From RYN-431 sp036388295 (GTDB taxonomy: Bacteria; Planctomycetota; Phycisphaerae; Tepidisphaerales; Tepidisphaeraceae): 21,267 nucleotides of DNA. Position 1 is the first letter of the stretch. Every line of letters starts with the position of its first letter. The notes below the pieces were generated by a model. The model ran no database searches and was not told the DNA's origin. It was given only the letters and a program-made list of their open reading frames with translations. The translations under genes and the position numbers were made by a program. This document shows positions 13,864-20,595 of this stretch, in pieces. The stretch lies in the NCBI GenBank assembly GCA_036388295.1, contig DASVSC010000257.1, positions 1 to 21,267 of the forward strand, read 5' to 3'.

Positions 13864-14826
13864 ATGGCCAAGCGCGATTACTACGAAGTCCTGGGCGTTT
13901 CCCGGTCCGCGGATGCGGACGAGATCAAGCGCGCCCACCGCCGGTTGGCCCGCAAGCTGCACCCGGACGTGAACAAGGACGCCAGTGCGTCGACGAAGTT
14001 CGCCGAGGTGCAGGAAGCGTACGACGTGCTGTCGGACAACGAACGCAAAAAGAAGTACGACCAGTTCGGCCACGCCGCCGAAGGCATGGGTGGCGGTGGC
14101 GGTGGCGGTGCGGACGATTTGTACGAACAGTTCCGCCGCCAGCAAGGCGCGGCCGGGCGGACCGTTCGGCCGGAGGACTTTAATCCTGCCGACATGGGCA
14201 ACACTCAGTTCGGCGACGTGTTCGACCAGCTGTTCGGCGGCCGCGGCCCGTTCGGCCGGGCGGGCGGACGCAAACGCCATCCCGACCCCCAGCGTGGCAC
14301 CGACGTCGAACACCCCGTCACCCTCAGCTTCGAACAGGCCGCCCGCGGCACCTTGCTGCCACTGCGCCTGAACCTCGGCGAGAGCGTCGAGACGATTGAC
14401 GTCAAAGTCCCCGCCGGCGTCAAAGACGGCAGCCGCGTGCGCATCAAAGGCAAAGGCGACCGTAGCGGCGGCCAGCCGGGCGATTTGTTCATCGTCGTCA
14501 GCGTGCTGCCTCACGCCTACTACAAGCGCAGCGGCCTGGACGTGCTGCTGGACGTGCCGCTGAGCGTCTATGAAGGCCTGCTCGGCACGCGCGTGACGGT
14601 GCCGACCTTGGACGGCCCGGTGACGCTGACGATCCCGCCCGGCACGGGCAGCGGCGCGAAGCTGCGCATCAAAGGCCGGGGCGTCAAACACCGCGACGAA
14701 ATCGGCGACCAGTTCTGCGTCATCAAAATCGTGTTGCCGAAGAACCTGACGCCGGAGGATCAGAAATTGATCACGGAACTCCAGCAGCGGCACCCGTTGT
14801 CGCCACGCGAGAATATCGGGTGGTAA
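13864..14826 (+). CDS. Class B J-domain co-chaperone (DnaJ/CbpA-like, no zinc finger)
   Basis: A 320-residue partner of the Hsp70 chaperone DnaK. The J domain occupies residues 4-70 (RDYYEVLGVSRSADADEIKR), with the HPD motif that stimulates the DnaK ATPase at 33-35 and the closing YDQFGHAAEG. A glycine-rich linker (GMGGGGGGGADD) follows. The C-terminal substrate-binding beta domains start near residue 140 (RGTDVEHPVTLSFEQAARGT) and include VKVPAGVKDGSRVRIKGKG. The four CxxCxGxG zinc-finger repeats of class A DnaJ are absent, so this resembles CbpA or DnaJ2 rather than the main DnaJ. The ATG at 13864 begins the J domain exactly as in homologues; the frame continues upstream into repeat DNA without family match. 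The gene lies between two CACGAAG-family repeats. Confidence 0.93.
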   Translation: MAKRDYYEVLGVSRSADADEIKRAHRRLARKLHPDVNKDASASTKFAEVQEAYDVLSDNERKKKYDQFGHAAEGMGGGGGGGADDLYEQFRRQQGAAGRTVRPEDFNPADMGNTQFGDVFDQLFGGRGPFGRAGGRKRHPDPQRGTDVEHPVTLSFEQAARGTLLPLRLNLGESVETIDVKVPAGVKDGSRVRIKGKGDRSGGQPGDLFIVVSVLPHAYYKRSGLDVLLDVPLSVYEGLLGTRVTVPTLDGPVTLTIPPGTGSGAKLRIKGRGVKHRDEIGDQFCVIKIVLPKNLTPEDQKLITELQQRHPLSPRENIGW

Positions 14827-14832
14827 CCCGGT

Positions 14833-15014
14833 GGAAGAAAAGATGAACCACGAAGGCGCGAAGGGCACGAAGAGAGCCCGGCGATCGGGATCGTGTGTCG
14901 GCGATTCAGCTTTTACTTCAACGAATCATCAAATGGATCATCAATCGCGTGATGAGGCAACGCGTCTGAAGTCTCTTCGTGTCCTTCGCGCCTTCGTGGT
15001 TTATTTCGCTTCCT
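14833..15014. repeat. Inverted repeat, CACGAAG family, copy 2
   Basis: The left arm runs 14833-14873 and includes gaaccacgaaggcgcgaag. The right arm runs about 14973-15014 and includes cttcgtgtccttcgcgcctt. The arms are complementary over about 40 bases with few mismatches, and roughly 100 unpaired bases separate them. It starts seven bases after the J-domain stop and ends 12 bases before the next start codon. Confidence 0.8.
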
Positions 15015-15025
15015 AGAATGCCCCG

Positions 15026-15442
15026 ATGACGCCCAAGCCGTCCAAGCCCTGCCTTCGTTGCGGCCGCGAGATGACTTGGCGGAAGAAGTGGGAGCGGAAC
15101 TGGGAGGCGGTGAAATATTGCTCGGACGCCTGCCGACGTCACACGCCGTCGGCCATCGACGCGGCGTTGGAGGCGGCGATTATCGACCTGCTGACCCGCC
15201 GGGACGCGGGCGCGTCGGCCTGCCCGAGCGAGGCGGCGCGGGCCGTGCGGGCGGTCGGTTGGGAGCCGCTCATGGAAGCGGCGCGGCGGGCCGGCCGGCG
15301 GCTGGCGCAGGCGGCCGTCATTGATGTGACGCAGGGCGGGCGAACCGTGGACCCGTCGTCGGCGCGCGGGCCGATCCGCTACCGCCGTGGACGCCGCTGG
15401 GGCGGGCGGGCGTCGATACCCGCAGCCGCCGCCGACCGATAA
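15026..15442 (+). CDS. DUF2256-DUF3253 fusion protein
   Basis: A 138-residue protein. Residues 5-39 match DUF2256: a small zinc-ribbon-like module with Cys9, Cys12, Cys32 and Cys36 (CLRCGREMTWRKKW, then KYCSDACRR). Residues about 44-125 match DUF3253, a helical winged-helix-like domain with CPSEAARAVRAVGWEPLMEA and the ending VTQGGRTVDPSSARGPIRYR. Both families have no established function, but fusions of the two occur in other bacteria as far as I recall. The last 15 residues (basic and Gly/Ala-rich) are outside the domain. No ribosome binding site is visible; ATG 15026 is taken because the DUF2256 domain starts a few residues later. Confidence 0.85.
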   Translation: MTPKPSKPCLRCGREMTWRKKWERNWEAVKYCSDACRRHTPSAIDAALEAAIIDLLTRRDAGASACPSEAARAVRAVGWEPLMEAARRAGRRLAQAAVIDVTQGGRTVDPSSARGPIRYRRGRRWGGRASIPAAAADR

Positions 15443-15529
15443 AATATCCTTCATCTGGTTTCGCCTGATTTTGCGGTTCATTTCGTCGCACTGAAAACAG
15501 TTGCAATGGTCGGTGGGTAAGACGGTCGA

Positions 15530-15538
15530 TGCTATACT
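15530..15538 (+). promoter_or_regulatory. Extended -10 promoter of the glycogen synthase gene
   Basis: TGC followed by TATACT (15533-15538) is an extended -10 box. It lies in the only AT-richer stretch of the 150-base gap, about 55 bases before the start codon. No good -35 box is found at 16-18 bases, which is tolerated by extended -10 promoters. Confidence 0.45.
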
Positions 15539-15593
15539 TCAAAAGAGCAACGGCCCGACGCCGAGCGATTGAGAAGAGAACGGAGTGGCCGAC

Positions 15594-17561
15594 ATGCCGG
15601 TTCCCGCCCAGACCATGAAGCGCGACACGCCCGGCGCGCCGCCCCCCGCCGCCCGCACCCGCAAAGCCCCGCGCGACGAACGCCCGCCCGGCATGCCGCC
15701 GGAGTTCGGCCGCCAGGGCGCGAGCAGCTACGACGACCGCCCCGCCCCGCCGCCCGTGGATTGGTCCGCCCGCGCGCCGCTGTTTTTCGAAATCGGCTGG
15801 GAAGTCTGCTGGCAGCTCGGCGGCATCTACACCGTGCTGCGCACCAAAGCCCGCGCCATGCAGGAACGTTGGGGCGACCGCTACGTACTGATCGGCCCGT
15901 ACAACCCCGCGACCGCCGCCGGCGAGTTCGAAGAACTGCCCACCGAAGGCCTGATTCGCGAAACGCTCGACGCCCTGCGCGCCCAGGGCATTCCGTGCCA
16001 CTACGGCCGCTGGCTGGTGCCGGGCCGGCCGCGAGTGATCCTGCTCGACTACCGCGCCGCCTTCGGCCGGCTCGGCGAATACAAGTATTTGATGAGCGTC
16101 GACCACCACATCGCCACCGGCGATGAGGGCGAAGTCAATGATACGGTGGCGTTCGGGTTCATCCTCACCGAGTTCTTCCGACTGCTGTGCGAAAAAGCGC
16201 CGGGCCAGAAGGTGCTGGCGCATTTCCACGAATGGATGGCGGGCGTCGCGCTCCCGCGCATGGCCCACGGGCGGCTGCCGATCACCACGGTCTTCACCAC
16301 CCACGCCACGCTGCTGGGCCGTTACCTGGCGGGCGATAATCCGTCGTTCTACGACAACCTCGCCTACTTCAACGCCGACGCCGAGGCGGCTAAGTATCAG
16401 ATCCTGCCCAAGCACCTGATCGAAAAGGCCGCCACGCACAGCTGCACCGTCTTCACCACGGTCAGTGAAATCACTGGCGTCGAGGCCCAAAGCCTGCTCG
16501 GCCGCAAGGCCGACGTTATCGTGCCCAACGGCCTGGACATCAAACGTTTCGAAGCGCCGCACGAGTTCCAGCACCAGCACAACGCCGTGAAGACGGCGCT
16601 GCACAAGTTCACCATCGGGCACTTTTTCCCGAGCTATTCGTTCGACCTCGACCGCACGCTCTACTTCTTCACCAGCGGCCGGTACGAGTACAAGAACAAG
16701 GGCATCGACGTTTACATCGAAGCCCTGTACCGCCTGAACCAGCGGCTCAAGCAGATCGACAACCCGCCGACGATCGTTTCGTTCATCATCAGCAAAGCGC
16801 CGGTCAAGAACATCAACGTCGACGCCCTCAGCGGCCAGGCCCGCATGGCGGAGCTGCAGAACTTCTGCGAAGGCCTGCAGGAAAGCATCGGCCGCCGCAT
16901 CTTCATGGCCAGCGCCACCGGCCGTGATTTGCAGCGCGGCGACCTCATCGACGAAGAAGCGCAGATCGCGCTGAAGCGGTTCACGCACGCGATGCGCACG
17001 TACCGCCAGCCGCTGATCGTGACGCATGATTTGTGGGACGACGCAAGCGACCCGACCTTGCGCCACATCCGCCACCGCAATCTGCTGAACTACGCCGACG
17101 ACCCGGTGAAGGTCGTCTTCCACCCGCAGTTCGTCACGGCGACGTCACCGCTGATCGGTCTGGATTACGACGCCTTCGTTCGCGGCTGTCACATGGGCAT
17201 TTTCCCCAGCTATTACGAGCCGTGGGGCTACACGCCGATGGAGTGCATCGCCAGCGGCGTCCCCGCCGTCACCACCGACCTCGCCGGCTTCGGCAGCTAC
17301 GTCAAAGAACACGTCGACCGCCCGCACGAGCACGGCATCACCGTCATCCACCGCCGCAGCAAAAGCTTCGAGCAGGCCTGCGACGAGCTGTGCGATTACA
17401 TGATGTACTTCGCCACGCTGAACCGCCGCCAGCGCATCGAACTGCGCAATCGCACCGAAGCGTTCAGCGACCAGTTCGATTGGGAACAACTGGCTAAGTA
17501 TTACCACCAGGCCCATGACCTGGCCCTGCTGCGGACGAGCGGGCAGGCGGTACAGGGATAA
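15594..17561 (+). CDS. Family GT3 glycogen synthase (eukaryote-type)
   Basis: A 655-residue glycosyltransferase that should extend alpha-1,4-glucan from UDP-glucose. It follows the GT3 family of fungal and animal glycogen synthases, not the ADP-glucose GT5 enzyme (GlgA) of most bacteria. Residues 1-58 are a proline- and arginine-rich extension without a domain. The GT-B fold starts at FFEIGWEVCWQLGGIYTVLR (64-83), with HFHEWMAGVALP near 210 and FTTHATLLGRYLAG near 234. The catalytic E-x7-E pair is Glu542 and Glu550 in YYEPWGYTPMECIASGVPAV. Residues 611-620 (RRQRIELRNR) match the arginine cluster that binds glucose-6-phosphate in yeast Gsy2. GGAG at 15582 lies eight bases before ATG 15594; GTG 15585 is an alternative start. 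No other glycogen gene is visible nearby. Confidence 0.92.
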   Translation: MPVPAQTMKRDTPGAPPPAARTRKAPRDERPPGMPPEFGRQGASSYDDRPAPPPVDWSARAPLFFEIGWEVCWQLGGIYTVLRTKARAMQERWGDRYVLIGPYNPATAAGEFEELPTEGLIRETLDALRAQGIPCHYGRWLVPGRPRVILLDYRAAFGRLGEYKYLMSVDHHIATGDEGEVNDTVAFGFILTEFFRLLCEKAPGQKVLAHFHEWMAGVALPRMAHGRLPITTVFTTHATLLGRYLAGDNPSFYDNLAYFNADAEAAKYQILPKHLIEKAATHSCTVFTTVSEITGVEAQSLLGRKADVIVPNGLDIKRFEAPHEFQHQHNAVKTALHKFTIGHFFPSYSFDLDRTLYFFTSGRYEYKNKGIDVYIEALYRLNQRLKQIDNPPTIVSFIISKAPVKNINVDALSGQARMAELQNFCEGLQESIGRRIFMASATGRDLQRGDLIDEEAQIALKRFTHAMRTYRQPLIVTHDLWDDASDPTLRHIRHRNLLNYADDPVKVVFHPQFVTATSPLIGLDYDAFVRGCHMGIFPSYYEPWGYTPMECIASGVPAVTTDLAGFGSYVKEHVDRPHEHGITVIHRRSKSFEQACDELCDYMMYFATLNRRQRIELRNRTEAFSDQFDWEQLAKYYHQAHDLALLRTSGQAVQG

Positions 17562-17567
17562 CCATTG

Positions 17568-18023
17568 ATGATGATCCGCCAGTTCCTTGTCGTTTTCGCT
17601 GTTACCCTGAGCCTCACGGCCGTTCAAGCTTCGGCCGATGTAATCAACGATCATGCCAAGCCGCTGTTCAAGCGGTATATCGATCTGGCTGCCGCTTACG
17701 ATCCGGCTTTGGCGGACACGTACGCGGATGATGCGCGGATTGAGAACAAGCGTGTCTATCCTGATGGCCGGACCCGCACGCTTGTTTTTTCAGCCCCGCA
17801 ATACAAGCAGCTGCTCCGTCAGATCATGCCAATCGCTAAGGCACGGGGGGATTTCAGTACCTATTCAGACACAAAGTACGTCGAGGAGGGGACCAACGTG
17901 CGAATTACCGCGACGCGGTTTTCCGAACTGAAGAAGTATTCGAGCCCTGTGTCGATCTTAGTTGGCGCATCGAAAGACGGTACATGGCTGATCATCGAGG
18001 AACTGTCCGAATCTCGGCCGTAG
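17568..18023 (+). CDS. Secreted NTF2/SnoaL-like small protein
   Basis: A 151-residue protein with a signal peptide (about 1-23, FLVVFAVTLSLTAVQASA, cut near ASA-D). The mature part begins with a helix (INDHAKPLFKRYIDLAAAYD) and continues with ADTYADDARIENKRVYPDGR and a run of strands ending SKDGTWLIIEELSE. This is the usual order of an NTF2-like (DUF4440/SnoaL) cone fold, and proteins of this kind may bind small molecules or act as scaffolds. No catalytic residues can be singled out. ATG 17568 is used; a TTG precedes it and another ATG follows directly. It lies six bases after the glycogen synthase stop, so the two are probably on one transcript, although a functional link is only inferred. 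Confidence 0.75.
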   Translation: MMIRQFLVVFAVTLSLTAVQASADVINDHAKPLFKRYIDLAAAYDPALADTYADDARIENKRVYPDGRTRTLVFSAPQYKQLLRQIMPIAKARGDFSTYSDTKYVEEGTNVRITATRFSELKKYSSPVSILVGASKDGTWLIIEELSESRP

Positions 18024-18063
18024 TTAGGCAGTGCCCGCAGCATCATCCGAGGGTGTCGGTCTT

Positions 18064-18087
18064 GTAGGGTCCGCATCGCGGACCACT
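18064..18087. repeat. Small palindrome GTAGGGTCCGC-ATC-GCGGACC
   Basis: GGTCCGC (18068-18074) and GCGGACC (18078-18084) pair perfectly around ATC, with GTAGG on the left. An inverted-orientation relative is at 18919-18939. It lies about 40 bases after the stop at 18023. Confidence 0.65.
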
Positions 18088-18133
18088 TTGTTGGACGGGC
18101 CCGCTACACCACTGAACAGTATGGCATTATTGG

Positions 18134-18916
18134 GTGGCGTCGATGGTCCGCGAGCTTACCAAAGGCGTCTTGTGTCTCATCGTCATCGCTGGCGTGGTTG
18201 TCACCCTTTTTGCCTGGTCGTCCTCTCGGCCGGACCGCAACACATGGCGGTACCGCGTCGCAGCGCCGGCCGCAGCGGTTTTGGGGCTGGGGGCGTTCCT
18301 GGCTATCCACTTCCGACGGGATCGTGCCCCTGACTTCCTCCGCGCGGCCACTGGGGCTTATTTTGACCGCGGTGGGCTCTGCTTCGCATTCTCTGTTCAA
18401 CGCGAGGGCGCGTGCTGCGTCCTGCACGTACTCTTCCAGAACCGATTCGAGCGTCCGTGTCACGGCCAGATCGCACTTCGGCCGGCGCGCGGGTTCTTCA
18501 TGGCCAGGGCGAAGATAGAAGCGATAGGCGTCGCCGTGAATTGCGGTCCTGGCGCGTTCGGCGTAGCGCGGCTGCGTATCCCCATCCCAGCAGCATTCCA
18601 GGGGACAAAACAGAAGTTTGATGTCGGCGCGTCGGTCGAATACCCGACAGGCCGGGGCAGAAGGCTCCGCAACCGAGAGGGCTTTTCTATCGGTCACAAC
18701 TCATCGTTCGGGGACGCCTTTGGTAAGACCTTGGCGCTTGCCGGGGCGGCTGCCGGCACGATCGTATTCAAGCACCCAGCGAGCGTGACTTTAGCATTGC
18801 CATCAGGTGTCGCGGACGAGGTGCGGCCGGAGACTGCGCCAGAGATTGAGACGATCTGGGTATTGGGTGATGACGTGGCCCTTGTTGCAGCGCGCCATGT
18901 TATCGGCCAGTCATGA
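18134..18916 (+). CDS. Two-helix membrane protein of unknown function
   Basis: A 260-residue protein if read from GTG 18134; ATG 18143 is an equally good start. Two membrane helices lie at about 11-29 (GVLCLIVIAGVVVTLFAW) and 42-60 (RVAAPAAAVLGLGAFLAIHF), joined by a short loop, so both termini are probably cytoplasmic. The remaining 200 residues form a soluble beta-rich domain (LCFAFSVQREGACCVLHVLF, then CHGQIALRPARGFF, KFDVGASVEYPTGRGRRLR). This resembles, from memory, uncharacterised planctomycete proteins with a 'FERP.GLCF' opening and a 'VGASVEYP.GRG' motif. The opposite strand is open for 197 codons, but its product is low-complexity and I reject it. A small palindrome follows two bases after the stop. 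Confidence 0.65.
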   Translation: MASMVRELTKGVLCLIVIAGVVVTLFAWSSSRPDRNTWRYRVAAPAAAVLGLGAFLAIHFRRDRAPDFLRAATGAYFDRGGLCFAFSVQREGACCVLHVLFQNRFERPCHGQIALRPARGFFMARAKIEAIGVAVNCGPGAFGVARLRIPIPAAFQGTKQKFDVGASVEYPTGRGRRLRNREGFSIGHNSSFGDAFGKTLALAGAAAGTIVFKHPASVTLALPSGVADEVRPETAPEIETIWVLGDDVALVAARHVIGQS

Positions 18917-18918
18917 AC

Positions 18919-18939
18919 GGTCCGCAGTGCGGACCCTAC
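18919..18939. repeat. Small palindrome GGTCCGC-AGT-GCGGACCCTAC
   Basis: GGTCCGC and GCGGACC pair perfectly around three bases, with CCTAC on the right side, making it the reverse-orientation relative of 18064-18087. It starts two bases after the TGA of the membrane-protein gene and could help terminate transcription. The rest of the gap to 19050 shows nothing recognisable. Confidence 0.65.
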
Positions 18940-19049
18940 TGCAGAGTTCCTCCGGGTTCTCCGTTCCCCCACGGTTCTTTTCACAGCCTTTATGTGCAAA
19001 CCTCAATGCCGACCCTACAGGCTGAGTACCTAAGGGCCGGGCTCGCCCG

Positions 19050-20060
19050 TCAATCATTCCACGGCGACTGTGAGTCGTAGAGGGCGAAGTGCATCTCGTT
19101 TGTCCGCATCACGGCCGAGGTCATGACGTAATAGCCGCGCGTCGGGGCGATCACCGGCCAAGCGTTGTTCGTGACGCGGATGCGCGTGCCGACGGGGATC
19201 GGCTCGTTCAGTGTCCACACGCCGCGGGTGTTCGGCGTGGCCCGCGACTCATTTGCGTCCATCCGGCGGTCGTTGTTCAGGTCGGCGTAGACGATGACGC
19301 CGGCGGCGAGGTGGTCCTGGCGGCCGTATTTGCCGTCGCTTTCCCAGTCGTAGAAGACCACGCCGCTGAGCAACGATTGGTTGCTCAGCCCGAACGTCGC
19401 AGCCGCGCGGGCGGTCTTGCCGACCAGCACGTCGGTCAGGGCCACGCCGTCGCCTTTGGACAGGCCCCACCGTTTCGGCGGCGCGACGCGGATCTGTTGC
19501 TTGAAACCAGTCGGCACGTCCCTCAACGTGTATCGGCCGTCGGCGTCGGAAAATGCGCGCGGCTCGCGCCGGTCGAACCGGCCGTTGCGGTTCAGGTCGG
19601 CCCAGACGGTCGCGCCGCGCACACCGGCCTCACCCTTGGTGTAGCGGCCGTCGGCGTCGGTGTCGTTCATGACGATGCCGTTGACGTCGCGCCGCCCGGC
19701 CAGGGCGGCCACGGTGAACGTGCCGACGGCCGTGCGACTTTCGTAGCCGTCCGACGCGATGGCTTCCACCCGCCCGCCGGTGGCAGTGGTGAACTTGAGC
19801 AGATAGCGCACGCTCGCGCTGTTATCGCCGTCGGCCACGTCCATAAGAACAGTGGCCTGCTCCGGGTGCGACGCTGAGCCGCCGGTGTAGGTGAAGGTGC
19901 CGTCGACGATTTGTTTCGCGCCGCCGTGCACCGCTGTGCCCTTGAGCGTGAAGGCGGCGTCGCGGCTGAAGTGCGTGGTGAAGGTGACGCCGTCCATTGA
20001 CGTCGGGGCCGACACCGAGCGACACACGCGGCCTTCAAGCTGCTCGATCGAGCTGTTCAT
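19050..20060 (-). CDS. Exported protein with LEPR-like N-terminus and two SdrD-B-like domains
   Basis: A 336-residue protein. The start (NSSIEQLEGRVCRSVSAP) is a divergent form of the planctomycete LEPRxLL-type motif. Residues 25-120 form a beta-rich domain without assignment. Residues about 127-225 and 232-320 are two SdrD B-like repeats, Ig-like beta sandwiches with calcium-binding loops. The first contains MNDTDADGRYTKGEAGVRGA and LNRNGRFDRREPRAFSDADG. The second contains DWESDGKYGRQDHLAAGVIV and LNNDRRMDANESRATPN. The protein should be surface-bound or secreted and structural or adhesive. ATG 20060 is chosen because it begins just before the motif. It is divergent from the gene at 20294. 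Confidence 0.88.
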   Translation of the reverse strand: MNSSIEQLEGRVCRSVSAPTSMDGVTFTTHFSRDAAFTLKGTAVHGGAKQIVDGTFTYTGGSASHPEQATVLMDVADGDNSASVRYLLKFTTATGGRVEAIASDGYESRTAVGTFTVAALAGRRDVNGIVMNDTDADGRYTKGEAGVRGATVWADLNRNGRFDRREPRAFSDADGRYTLRDVPTGFKQQIRVAPPKRWGLSKGDGVALTDVLVGKTARAAATFGLSNQSLLSGVVFYDWESDGKYGRQDHLAAGVIVYADLNNDRRMDANESRATPNTRGVWTLNEPIPVGTRIRVTNNAWPVIAPTRGYYVMTSAVMRTNEMHFALYDSQSPWND

Positions 20061-20293
20061 GCGATGACAATACGATTTCACCATCGCCGGTGATGGCGTC
20101 GGCACCGGCCGATAATGTGGCCGGCACGACGGGCAATCGCTCGGCCCTGTTGGAGTGGGTGACGGGCCGGGTCGGGCCGGTATGCAGACAATCCAGCCAT
20201 CAACGACATCCATCATGGCATTCGCACCGCGATGACGTACGCTACATAACCCGGCGGGCGGTTCCCCGCCGGCTCTCACTTCGGAGGTGTCTC
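20061..20293. promoter_or_regulatory. Divergent intergenic region
   Basis: It separates two divergent genes and must hold the promoters of both, but I cannot place them with confidence. CCGGCGGG (20251-20258) and CCCGCCGG (20265-20272) form a perfect 8-bp stem just upstream of the ribosome binding site GGAGG (20283-20287) of the following gene. That stem could limit access to it or act as an operator. Confidence 0.4.
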
Positions 20294-20508
20294 ATGCGTC
20301 ACGAAGACCCAATCCTCAACGCCCCCTGCTTTCGAACGCAGCAGTAAGCGTCGTCGCGGCTATCCGTCGGAGACGCACGTCAAGCGTGGCCGGCGGGTCG
20401 TACACGGGGACAAAGAGCTGCTCGAAAAGCTCGGCCGGAATGACCCGTGCCCGTGCGGGTCGAATCGCTGCTTTCAAACACTGCTGTCTGCGCTCGGGCC
20501 GCTTTTGA
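20294..20508 (+). pseudogene. SEC-C zinc-motif protein gene broken by two frameshifts
   Basis: Reading ATG 20294, behind a good GGAGG at seven bases, gives MRHEDPILNAP and then a stop at 20345. Dropping one C from the CCCCC run at 20322-20326 joins this to the frame that reads RRRGYPSETHVKRGRRVVHG, then EKLGRNDPCPCGSNRC. Dropping one T from TTT at about 20469-20471 then gives FKHCCLRSGRF and a stop at 20506-20508. The repaired product of 70 residues ends in a complete SEC-C motif (GRNDPCPCGS...FKHCC), the Cys/His zinc module first known from the SecA tail. Both shifts sit in homopolymer runs, so they may be assembly errors in a healthy gene or mutations in a pseudogene. A hairpin follows at 20545. 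Confidence 0.75.
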
Positions 20509-20544
20509 CGGCGTGAACCGGGACGATTACAGCAGATAAACCTT

Positions 20545-20574
20545 GGCCGGCGTCGCGGCATCGCGATGCCGGCC
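20545..20574 (+). terminator. Hairpin between the SEC-C gene and the propeller gene
   Basis: GGCCGGCGTCGCG (20545-20557) pairs with CGCGATGCCGGCC (20562-20574), 13 positions with one G-T wobble and a GCAT loop, followed by TCTTTC. It is strong as a structure but lacks a real T-run, so termination is only likely. Confidence 0.45.
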
Positions 20575-20595
20575 TCTTTCGATCGGACGCCTCCC

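Noticed and set aside
15318..17123. 601-codon minus-strand open frame opposite the glycogen synthase
   Set aside because: The GT3 motifs are on the plus strand, and the antisense product has no recognisable fold signature.
18104..18697. 197-codon minus-strand open frame opposite the two-helix membrane protein
   Set aside because: The plus strand has two clear membrane helices and a coherent beta domain; the minus-strand product is charged low-complexity sequence.
20294..20508. Programmed ribosomal frameshifting in the SEC-C gene
   Set aside because: Two shifts would be needed within 150 bases, and neither site shows a canonical slippery heptamer with a following structure; simple indels in CCCCC and TTT explain it better.
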